Source: Streptomyces sp. DG1A-41
Lineage (GTDB): Bacteria > Actinomycetota > Actinomycetes > Streptomycetales > Streptomycetaceae
Reading direction: 5' to 3'
DNA: 64,000 nt
Assembly (NCBI RefSeq): GCF_037055355.1
Contig: NZ_CP146350.1
Location: 7,773,001-7,837,000 of the forward strand
Part shown: positions 57,453 through 64,000 of the stretch, piece after piece
Layout: each line of letters opens with the position of its first letter
Position numbering within the stretch: position 1 is the stretch's first letter
The notes under the pieces: model-generated
Told to the model about the DNA's origin: nothing
The model's database searches: none
Seen by the model: only the letters and a program-made list of their open reading frames with translations
Made by a program: the position numbers and the translations under genes

Positions 57453-59378
57453 TCACCCCACGATGGTCGCGACGGGCAGCTTCTCGATCCGGATCGCCGC
57501 CGCCTTGAACTCCGCCGTCCCCGCGATCGGGCAGTTCGCCTCGATCGTCAGCGCGTTGGTGTCCACCTCGTCGGGGAAGTGCATGGTCATGAAGGCGAGC
57601 CCGGGCCGCAGCGCGGTGTCCACCCACACGGGCGCGGTCACCGACCCGCGCCGCGACGTGACCTGGACCTGCTCGCCGACCACCACCCCGTAGCGCTCGG
57701 CGTCCTCAGGGCTCAGCTCGATGTACTCGCCGCGCCGCAGAGGCGAGGCGTAACTGCCACTCTGCACCCCGGTGTTGTACGAGTCGAGCCGTCGCCCGGT
57801 GGTGAGCCGGATCGGGTACTCCTCGTCGGTGAGGTCCACGGGCGGGTCGTGCTGCACGATCCCGAAGGGCGCGAGCGGACCGCGTTGCGCGGGGTCGGGC
57901 TCCCACAACCGGCCGTGCAGATAGGTCGGTTCGAGCCCCTCGGTACTGGGGCACGGCCACTGGATGCCCTGGTGCTCCTCCAGACGCTCGTACGTCATGC
58001 CGTAGTGGTCGGGCGAGACCGACCGGAGCTCGCTCCACACGGTCTCGGCGTCGGCGTACTTCCAGTCGTGGCCGAGGCGGGCCGCGAGGTCGCAGATGAT
58101 GTCGATGTCCTCGCGGGCCTCGCCGGGCGGGGTGACGGCCTTGCGGACGCGCTGCACGCGCCGTTCGCTGTTGGTGGTCGTGCCGTCGGTCTCCGCCCAG
58201 CCGGCGGTGGCCGGCAGGACGACGTCCGCGAGCTCGGCCGTCTTCGTGAGGAAGATGTCCTGGACGACGAGGAAGTCGAGGGCTTTCAGCCGCCGCACGG
58301 CCTGCTCGCTGTCCGCCTCCGACTGGGCCGGGTTCTCGCCGACGCAGTAGACGGCCTTGAGCGTGCCGTCCTCCATCGCCTCGAACATCTCCGTGAGGTT
58401 CAGGCCGTAGTGCGGCTGGATGACGGTCTCCCAGGCCGACTCGAATTTCACCCGGACGTCCGGGTCGAGGATGTCCTGGAAGCCGGGCAGGCGGTTGGGG
58501 ATCGCGCCCATGTCGCCGCCGCCCTGGACGTTGTTCTGCCCGCGCAGGGGTTGCAGGCCGGCGCCGTAGCGGCCGACATGCCCGGTGAGCAGGGACAGGT
58601 TGATCAGGGCACGGACGTTGTCGGTGCCGTTGTGGTGCTCGGTGATGCCGAGGGTCCAGCACAGCTGGGCGCGCTCGGCACGGGCGTAGGCGTGTGCCAA
58701 CTCGCGGACGGCGGCGGCCGGTACGCCCGTCACCTTCTCGGCCAGCGACAGCGTCCACGGCTCGACGAGGGCCTTGTACCCCTCGAAGCCGGTGGTCGCC
58801 CGCTCGACGAACGCCTCGTTCGCGAGGCCCGCGTCGATGATCTCGCGGCCGATCGCGTGCGCCATCGGGATGTCGGTGCCGACGTTGAGGCCCAGCCAGC
58901 TCTCGGCCCACTCGGCGGTCGACGTCCTGCGCGGATCGACCGCGTACATCCGGGCGCCGTTCCTGATCCCCTTCAGTACGTGCTGGAAGAAGATCGGGTG
59001 CGCGAAACGGGCGTTGGAGCCCCACATCACGATGACGTCGGTGTGCTCGATCTCCTCGTACGACGACGTCCCGCCGCCCGAGCCGAACGCCGCCGACAGG
59101 CCCGCCACGCTCGGGGCGTGACAGGTGCGGTTGCAGGAGTCGACGTTGTTGGTGCCCATGACGACCCGGGCGAACTTCTGGGCGACGTAGTTCATCTCGT
59201 TCGTCGCCCGGGCGCAGGAGAACATGCCGAACGCGCCGCGGTTGCGGACCAGTCCGCGGGCCGCCCGGTCCAGGGCCTCCTCCCAGGTGGCCCGGCGGAA
59301 CGGCTCGTCGCGCGAGTCCCTGACCAGGGGGTGGGTGAGCCGGGTGTAGGTCTTCGGGCTTCGGTCGCGTTTGCTCAT
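57453..59378 (-). CDS. Formate dehydrogenase catalytic subunit (molybdopterin bis-MGD), lacking its own Fe4S4 domain
   Basis: 641 residues. It starts directly in the Mo-binding region: SCARATNEMNYVAQKFAR, VDSCNRTCHAPSVAGL near residue 84 (the Cys before HAPSV replaces the selenocysteine of E. coli FdhF), VIVMWGSNARFAHPIFFQH, AVDPRRTSTAEWAESWLGL, RGQNNVQGGGDMGAIPNRLPG, and the C-terminal MGD domain (RLTTGRRLDSYNTGVQSGSY ... EANCPIAGTAEFKAAAIRIE). The N-terminal Fe4S4 domain (CxYCxVGC ... LCxKGRFG) is missing here but present at the end of the protein at 54758-55618. It oxidises formate to CO2. ATG 59378 overlaps the PanE-like stop. Confidence 0.93.
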   Translation of the reverse strand: MSKRDRSPKTYTRLTHPLVRDSRDEPFRRATWEEALDRAARGLVRNRGAFGMFSCARATNEMNYVAQKFARVVMGTNNVDSCNRTCHAPSVAGLSAAFGSGGGTSSYEEIEHTDVIVMWGSNARFAHPIFFQHVLKGIRNGARMYAVDPRRTSTAEWAESWLGLNVGTDIPMAHAIGREIIDAGLANEAFVERATTGFEGYKALVEPWTLSLAEKVTGVPAAAVRELAHAYARAERAQLCWTLGITEHHNGTDNVRALINLSLLTGHVGRYGAGLQPLRGQNNVQGGGDMGAIPNRLPGFQDILDPDVRVKFESAWETVIQPHYGLNLTEMFEAMEDGTLKAVYCVGENPAQSEADSEQAVRRLKALDFLVVQDIFLTKTAELADVVLPATAGWAETDGTTTNSERRVQRVRKAVTPPGEAREDIDIICDLAARLGHDWKYADAETVWSELRSVSPDHYGMTYERLEEHQGIQWPCPSTEGLEPTYLHGRLWEPDPAQRGPLAPFGIVQHDPPVDLTDEEYPIRLTTGRRLDSYNTGVQSGSYASPLRRGEYIELSPEDAERYGVVVGEQVQVTSRRGSVTAPVWVDTALRPGLAFMTMHFPDEVDTNALTIEANCPIAGTAEFKAAAIRIEKLPVATIVG

Positions 59379-60346
59379 GCGGCGCTCCTCAGCGCGAGCA
59401 GGTCCGAGATGGCGTGCACGGTGCGCAGGGTGGGCACCTCCACGCCGGTGACGTCCGCCAACTCGACGACCGCCGCGAGGAGTACGTCGAGTTCGAGCGG
59501 TTTGCCGCGCTCCAGGTCCTGGAGCGTGGAGGTCCGGTGGTCGCCGACCCGCTCGGCGCCCGCGAGCCGGCGCTCGACGGAGACACCGACCTCGCAGCCG
59601 AGGGCCTTCGCGACCGCGAGCGTCTCGGTCATCATGATCTCGATGACCCTGCGGGTGCCGCCGTGCAGGCACATCTGCCGCATGGTCGCGCGGGCCAGCG
59701 CGCTGATCGGGTTGAAGGAGATGTTGCCGAGCAGCTTGAGCCAGATGTCGTTGCGGAGGTCCGGTTCGACCGGGCACTTCAGTCCACCCGCCTGCATGGC
59801 CTCGCTGAACGCCACGCACCGTGTGGACACGCTGCGGTCGGGCTCGCCGACGGAGAACCGCGTGCCTTCCAAGTGCTTGACGAGGCCCGGCCCTTCGAGC
59901 TCGGTCGCCGCGTAGACGACACAGCCGACGGCCCGTTCGGGCGCGAGCACCGCACTGACCGCGCCGTCCGGGTCCACGCTCTCGATCCGGTGGCCGTCGT
60001 ACGGGCCGCCGTGCCGGTGGAAGTACCACCAGGGGATGCCGTTCTGGGCGGCCACGACCGCTGTCGAGTCGCCCAGCAACGGCGCGATCAGCGGCCCGCA
60101 CGCCGCGTACGCGTTGGCCTTCAGGCCGAGGAAGACGTAGTCGACCGCGCCGACCTCGGCCGGGTCGTCGGTCGCGTGGGGGTGCGCGGTGAAGTCGCCG
60201 CGCGGGCTGCGCACCCGGACTCCGTGCTGCCTCATGGCCGCCAGATGCGGTCCACGGGCGATGAGATGCACATCGGCGCCCGCGCGGTGGAGCGCGGCGC
60301 CGACGTAGGCGCCGATGGCACCGGCGCCGAGAACTGCGACTTTCAC
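59375..60346 (-). CDS. 2-Dehydropantoate 2-reductase family (PanE/ApbA-like) protein
   Basis: 323 residues: GAGAIGAYVGAALHRAGADV NADPH loop at the N-terminus, VDYVFLGLKANAYAAC, VVAAQNGIPWWYFHRHGG, and the C-terminal helical domain (WLKLLGNISFNPISALARAT with the catalytic Lys, LEVDVLLAAVVELADVTGVE). Such reductases make pantoate or other 2-hydroxy acids. It is the promoter-proximal gene of the FDH operon and overlaps FDH alpha by four bases, so its real substrate could be a 2-oxo acid linked to formate/oxalate metabolism rather than ketopantoate. ATG 60346. Confidence 0.85.
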   Translation of the reverse strand: MKVAVLGAGAIGAYVGAALHRAGADVHLIARGPHLAAMRQHGVRVRSPRGDFTAHPHATDDPAEVGAVDYVFLGLKANAYAACGPLIAPLLGDSTAVVAAQNGIPWWYFHRHGGPYDGHRIESVDPDGAVSAVLAPERAVGCVVYAATELEGPGLVKHLEGTRFSVGEPDRSVSTRCVAFSEAMQAGGLKCPVEPDLRNDIWLKLLGNISFNPISALARATMRQMCLHGGTRRVIEIMMTETLAVAKALGCEVGVSVERRLAGAERVGDHRTSTLQDLERGKPLELDVLLAAVVELADVTGVEVPTLRTVHAISDLLALRSAA

Positions 60347-60450
60347 GGAAACACTCCGTTCGGTTTGAGGGATACCGCGGAGGTGACTGCCGTCGGGTGA
60401 GTGAGTGCCGTCAGGCGGGTGAGGGCTGTCCGACGCGTGTCGACGAAATG

Positions 60451-60468
60451 TTGTCTACAGTATGGACG
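60451..60468. promoter_or_regulatory. Candidate GntR/FadR operator in the FDH operon/MFS gap
   Basis: TTGTCTACAGTATGGACG is an imperfect palindrome (GTC ... GAC, 10 of 15). The core GTCTACAGT is also found, as its complement ACTGTAGAC, upstream of the FadR-type regulator gene at 63171-63185. It lies in the intergenic region 60347-60583 between the divergent PanE-like/FDH operon and the MFS gene. Confidence 0.55.
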
Positions 60469-60583
60469 TTGAGCCAGCAAGGGTCCGCGCGATGACCGTT
60501 CGGCGCAAGGTGGATACCGCTCACCGCATACGGTCGACGCGCCGCTTTCTCAACTCCGTGTGATTGCCTACCGTTCCGGGTTC

Positions 60584-61916
60584 ATGAGTCCCCCAGTCGC
60601 GCCCCCGGGCTGGAGCCGCTGGCTCGTCCCGCCCGCCGCTCTCTCCGTCCATCTCTCCATCGGCCAGGCCTACGCCTGGAGCGTGTTCAAGCCGCCCCTG
60701 GAGTCCGCGCTCGGCCTCAGCGGCACCCAGAGCGCGCTGCCCTTCCAGCTGGGCATCGTCATGCTGGGCCTGTCCGCCGCGTTCGGCGGCACGCTCGTGG
60801 AGCGCAACGGCCCGCGCTGGGCGATGACCGTCGCCCTGGTCTGCTTCTCGTCCGGCTTCCTGCTCTCCGCGCTGGGCGCGGCCGTGGAGCAGTACTGGCT
60901 GATCGTCCTCGGCTACGGCTTCGTCGGCGGCATCGGCCTCGGCATCGGCTACATCTCACCCGTCTCCACCCTGATCAAGTGGTTCCCGGACCGGCCCGGC
61001 ATGGCCACCGGCATCGCCATCATGGGCTTCGGCGGCGGCGCGCTCATCGCCTCGCCGTGGTCCGCGCAGATGCTGGAGTCGTTCGGCGGCGACAGCTCCG
61101 GCATCGCGCTGGCCTTCCTCGTGCACGGCCTGTCGTACGCCGTCTTCATGCTGCTGGGTGTGCTCCTGGTCCGGGTTCCGCGCAGTGCGCCAGGGGCGCG
61201 GGGAACCGCGCGGCCGGCCCACCGGCCCGCAGGTCTCCGCGAACCAGGCCATCCGCACCCCGCAGTTCTGGTGCCTGTGGACCGTGCTCTGCATGAACGT
61301 CACCGCCGGCATCGGCATCCTGGAGAAGGCCGCCCCGATGATCACGGACTTCTTCGCGGACTCCGCCACGCCCGTGTCGGTGACGGCCGCCGCCGGCTTC
61401 GTCGCGCTGTTGTCGGCGGCGAACATGGCGGGCCGCATCGGCTGGTCGTCGACGTCCGACCTGATCGGCCGCAAGAACATCTACCGCGTCTATCTGGGCG
61501 TCGGCGCGCTGATGTACGCGCTCATCGCCCTGTTCGGCGACTCCTCCAAGCCGCTGTTCGTCCTGTGCGCGCTGGTGATCCTTTCCTTCTACGGCGGCGG
61601 CTTCGCGACCATCCCGGCGTATCTGAAGGACCTGTTCGGCACGTACCAGGTGGGCGCCGTCCACGGGCGGCTGCTCACCGCCTGGTCGCTGGCCGGCGTG
61701 CTCGGGCCGCTCATCGTGAACTGGATCGCCGACCGGCAGGAGGAGGCGGGCCGGCACGGCGCGTCCCTGTACGGTCTGTCGTTCGTCATCATGATCGGGC
61801 TGCTCGTCGTCGGCTTCGTCGCCAACGAACTCGTCCGGCCCGTCCACCCGCGTCATCACATCCCGGCACCGAGGGAGGCCGCCGATGTCCAGCGACAGCA
61901 GTCAGAGTCCGCCTAG
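60584..61916 (+). pseudogene. MFS transporter (oxalate/formate antiporter type), interrupted by a dispersed repeat
   Basis: Two in-order pieces of one 12-helix carrier. Frame 2 gives SIGQAYAWSVFKPPLESALG, GFGGGALIASPWSAQMLES and FMLLGVLLVRVPR; frame 0 gives VSANQAIRTPQFWCLWTVLC, MNVTAGIGILEKAAPMITDF, GRIGWSSTSDLIGRKNIYRV, GGGFATIPAYLKDLFGTYQV and the end MIGLLVVGFVANELVRP. The join (61188-61232) is not coding but a copy of the Streptomyces CAGGGGCGCGGGGAAC... repeat in the central cytoplasmic loop, changing the frame. The start is placed at ATG 60584 from homology. The frame-2 translation would run on to 61936 as nonsense, so carriage of formate/oxalate is likely lost unless the repeat is a mis-assembly. 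Confidence 0.82.
61188..61232. repeat. Streptomyces intergenic repeat, copy D, inside the MFS gene
   Basis: TGCGCCAGGGGCGCGGGGAA followed by CCGCGCGGCCGGCCCACCGG and CCCGCAG. It shares GCGCGGGGAAC, GCGCG, CACCGGCCCGCAG with copy C at 37655-37697. It sits exactly where coding homology of the transporter is lost. Confidence 0.75.
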
Positions 61917-62025
61917 CCCGGACCGGCGGTGGCTGATCGCCTTCGCCTGGGTGTGGGTGGGCGTACCGCTCGCCTACGGGCTGTACGAGCTGGTCCGCAA
62001 GGCGACGCAGCTGTTCACCGGGTAG
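61885..62025 (+). CDS. MFS transporter small subunit (one-helix protein)
   Basis: 46 residues: a Ser/Pro-rich head (SSDSSQSPPSPDRR) and one membrane helix (WLIAFAWVWVGVPLAYGLYE) with a short basic end (LVRKATQLFTG). ATG 61885 follows GAGGGAGG, and the gene overlaps the MFS end by 32 bases, so it is translated with it. Oxalate/formate-type MFS carriers commonly have such a one-helix partner encoded directly downstream. It is intact although its partner carries the repeat. Confidence 0.78.
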   Translation: MSSDSSQSPPSPDRRWLIAFAWVWVGVPLAYGLYELVRKATQLFTG

Positions 62026-62177
62026 GTGTCCGACGGGTGTCCGGTCGGCAAGGGGCCTGACCGAAGCTGACAACGCGGGCACCTGTTTCCTGTCGCCTTG
62101 CCTGCCGCCGTACCCGCGAGTCACTGATCAGACTGGTGGATCCCGTTACCCAAGTTCCAACGAGGGGGACCGCCCAC

Positions 62178-63116
62178 ATGAACGGCTCGCGCATCGCCGC
62201 CGTCGGCCACTACCAGCCCGCCAAGGTGCTCACCAACGAGGACCTGGCGGGCATAGTGGACACCAGTGACGAGTGGATCAGGAGCCGGGTGGGCATCCGC
62301 ACCCGCCACATCGCCGGCCCCGACGAACCGGTCGACGAGCTGGCCGCCCACGCCGCCGCCAAGGCCCTCGCGGCGGCCGGGCTGACCCCCGCCGACATCG
62401 ACCTGGTGCTGGTCGCCACCTCCACCGCCGTCGACCGCTCGCCCAACACGGCCGCCCGGGTCGCGTCCCGCCTCGTCATTCCGCAGGCCGCCACGATGGA
62501 CCTCAACGTGGTGTGCGCCGGCTTCACCCACGCCCTGGCCACCGCCGACCACGCCGTCCGCGCCGGCGGCGCATGCCGGGCCCTGGTCATCGGGGCCGAC
62601 AAGATGTCCGACGTGACCGACTGGAGCGACCGCACGACGTGCGTGCTCGTCGGCGACGGGGCCGGGGCCGCGGTCGTGGAGGCCGCCGACGAGCCCGGCA
62701 TCGGGCCGGTGCTGTGGGGTTCGGTGCCCGAGATGGGGAACGCTGTGCGGATCGAGGGCACGCCGCCGCGTTTCGCGCAGGAGGGGCAGAGCGTCTACCG
62801 CTGGGCGACGACCCAGCTCCCGCCCATCGCGCGGCGGGCGTGCGAGCGGGCCGGGCTGGAGCCGGCGGACCTCGCGGCGGTCGTACTGCATCAGGCCAAC
62901 CTGCGCATCATCGAACCCCTCGCGGAGAAGATCGGCGCCGTGAACGCGGTCGTCGCGCGCGACGTCACCGAGTCCGGAAACACGTCGGCCGCGAGCATCC
63001 CGCTCGCTCTGTCCAAGCTGGTCGAACAGGGTGCGGTCGCCACCGGCGACCCGGTCCTGCTGTTCGGCTTCGGCGGGAACCTGTCGTACGCGGGGCAGGT
63101 CGTCCGCTGCCCGTGA
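62178..63116 (+). CDS. 3-Oxoacyl-ACP synthase III-type enzyme (FabH-like), orphan
   Basis: 312 residues, KAS III fold with the complete catalytic triad: Cys in LNVVCAGFTHALATA (about 112), His in VVLHQANLRIIEPL (about 238), Asn in TESGNTSAASIPLAL (about 268). Also DEWIRSRVGIRTRHI at the start and the GFGGNLSYAGQV end. Canonical FabH condenses acetyl-CoA with malonyl-ACP. No acyl-carrier, fabD or fabF gene is near, so it may supply a special starter or act on CoA esters elsewhere. ATG 62178 follows GAGGGGG. Confidence 0.9.
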   Translation: MNGSRIAAVGHYQPAKVLTNEDLAGIVDTSDEWIRSRVGIRTRHIAGPDEPVDELAAHAAAKALAAAGLTPADIDLVLVATSTAVDRSPNTAARVASRLVIPQAATMDLNVVCAGFTHALATADHAVRAGGACRALVIGADKMSDVTDWSDRTTCVLVGDGAGAAVVEAADEPGIGPVLWGSVPEMGNAVRIEGTPPRFAQEGQSVYRWATTQLPPIARRACERAGLEPADLAAVVLHQANLRIIEPLAEKIGAVNAVVARDVTESGNTSAASIPLALSKLVEQGAVATGDPVLLFGFGGNLSYAGQVVRCP

Positions 63117-63169
63117 GGCCCGTCGTGGTGTGACGGGGCCAACTCCCCGAAGTGCTGGCTCTTGTGCGC

Positions 63170-63190
63170 CGTAGACTGTAGACGAAAGAC
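63170..63190. promoter_or_regulatory. Candidate GntR autoregulatory site
   Basis: CGTAGACTGTAGACGAAAGA (63170-63189) contains the direct repeat GTAGAC-T-GTAGAC and ACTGTAGAC, complement of the core in the FDH/MFS gap (60451-60468). It is about 75 bases before the FadR-type regulator start. Confidence 0.5.
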
Positions 63191-63262
63191 ATCGATACTG
63201 ACTCTGCGGCGACACCGGCATCCGCCGCGCCGTGCACGGCCCTGCCGAGGAGGGGGACCGCG

Positions 63263-63940
63263 ATGCTGTCGACAGGCCTGCCCCAGGGGGCGGTACCCAA
63301 GCTGGAACGCCCGGGTCCGCTGCGCGACCGCGTCTACGAGGCACTGCTCGAACTCATCACCACCCGTGCCCTCCAGCCCGGCCAGCACCTCGTGGAGAGC
63401 GAGCTCGCCGGGCATCTGGGAGTCTCCCGGCAGCCGGTGCGCGAGGCGTTGCAGCGGCTCAACACCGAGGGGTGGGTCGATCTGCGCCCCGCCCAGGGCG
63501 CGTTCGTGCACGAGCCGACGGAGGAGGAGGCCGACCAGCTCCTCACGGTCCGTACGCTCCTGGAGGCCGAGGCGGCCCGGCTCGCCGCGGCGGGCGCGGA
63601 CAGTGCCGGCATCGCCGCGCTGGAAGCGCTGTGCGCGGAGGGCGAGAAGGCCGTCGAGGCCGACGACGTGGACGGGGCCGTCGCCATGAACGCCCGCTTC
63701 CACGCGAAGATCATGGAGCTCGCCGGCAACGCCGTCCTGGCCGAACTGGCCGCCCAGGTCGACCGCCGCGTCCGCTGGTACTACACGCCGGTCGCCCGCC
63801 AGCGCGGCCACCAGTCCTGGATCGAACACCGCGCACTCATCGCGGCGATCACCGACCGCGACGAACAGCGGGCCACCCACCTGATGCGCGAACACACGGA
63901 GCACACGAGGCGCTCGTACCACGCGCGGGCGCGTTCGTAG
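63263..63940 (+). CDS. GntR-family regulator, FadR/FCD subfamily
   Basis: 225 residues: N-terminal winged HTH (LRDRVYEALLELITTRALQP, SELAGHLGVSRQPVREALQR, WVDLRPAQGAFVHEPTEEEA) and an all-helical FCD ligand domain (TVRTLLEAEAARLAAAGADS, MNARFHAKIMELAGN, IEHRALIAAITDRDE, HLMREHTEHTRRSYH), with the Asp/His metal-binding pattern of FCD domains. FadR-type regulators sense organic acids. Shared operator-like motifs suggest it controls itself and the formate/oxalate divergon. ATG 63263 follows GAGGAGGGGG. Confidence 0.92.
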   Translation: MLSTGLPQGAVPKLERPGPLRDRVYEALLELITTRALQPGQHLVESELAGHLGVSRQPVREALQRLNTEGWVDLRPAQGAFVHEPTEEEADQLLTVRTLLEAEAARLAAAGADSAGIAALEALCAEGEKAVEADDVDGAVAMNARFHAKIMELAGNAVLAELAAQVDRRVRWYYTPVARQRGHQSWIEHRALIAAITDRDEQRATHLMREHTEHTRRSYHARARS

Positions 63941-63943
63941 GCC

Positions 63944-64000
63944 TCAGCCGGCGGTCAGCACCGCCTGAGTCTGTGTGGTCTGGCCCACCAGGGTGCCGTC
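63944..64000 (-). CDS. C-terminal end of a gene entering from the right edge
   Basis: The reverse strand reads DGTLVGQTTQTQAVLTAG then TGA, 18 in-frame codons with coding-like third positions and Thr/Gln-rich ending. It is convergent with the GntR gene, four bases apart. Too little to name a family. Confidence 0.5.
   Translation of the reverse strand, partial: DGTLVGQTTQTQAVLTAG

Noticed and set aside
59100..59150. Selenocysteine in formate dehydrogenase
   Set aside because: The ligand position is a normal Cys codon (RTCHAPS); no in-frame TGA.
57453..60101. Possible N-terminal extension of the FDH catalytic gene through the PanE-like gene
   Set aside because: The upstream part is Arg/Gly-rich shadow of the PanE-like frame, without the Fe4S4 motif; ATG 59378 fits the family and the four-base overlap.

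Overview
The base composition (strongly GC-rich, almost every codon ending in G or C), GTG/TTG starts and gene content (modular polyketide synthase, CBM2 cellulases under CebR-type operators, SigB/F-type sigma factor, DUF5753 XRE regulators) point to a Streptomyces chromosome. No rRNA, tRNA or CRISPR array was seen.

Layout. 1-10.6 kb is the 3' end of a type I PKS cluster: a KR-ACP tail, a last KS-AT-DH-KR-ACP-TE module (frameshifted in DH), an NTF2-like protein, a type II thioesterase and a Baeyer-Villiger-type monooxygenase. 10.7-13.3 kb is a decayed boundary: a frameshifted guanyl-specific ribonuclease, a frameshifted IS1380-type transposase, and short repeats around an unexplained coding scrap. 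13.3-32.8 kb is housekeeping/stress-type material: a ThDP oxidase/decarboxylase divergent from a sigma factor, a secreted His/Pro-repeat protein, a lysine-less PLP fold protein coupled to a metallo-beta-lactamase, a second MBL with DedA, a membrane-anchored phosphatase, a heavily decayed HExxH/VWA gene, OsmC, GDPD, an orphan DnaK with a HAIR-like site, an orphan NarJ, two XRE regulators, PCD and a frameshifted methyltransferase.

32.9-42.8 kb is a plant-polysaccharide island: PL11 rhamnogalacturonan lyase, GH74 xyloglucanase, GH48 and GH6 cellulases, the last two behind divergent CebR boxes. 42.9-53.8 kb holds a His-rich methyltransferase, an aldo/keto reductase, an acyl-CoA ligase, a LysR/bile-acid-symporter divergon, a GH33 sialidase coupled to a membrane-anchored propeller protein, and a quinone oxidoreductase/MarR divergon.

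53.9-64 kb is a formate module: a five-gene operon (PanE-like, FDH catalytic subunit, NuoE-NuoF fusion, Fe-S subunit, FdhD) divergent from an oxalate/formate-type MFS carrier with a 46-residue small subunit, then an orphan KAS III and a FadR-type GntR regulator. A GTCTACAGT-type motif occurs both before the regulator and in the operon/carrier intergenic region. The FDH alpha polypeptide is split in two and the halves sit in permuted order, which is the most unusual gene architecture here. Seven genes carry frameshifts; some may be sequence errors, but the MFS gene is broken by a copy of an intergenic repeat and the VWA gene by many lesions, which look biological.
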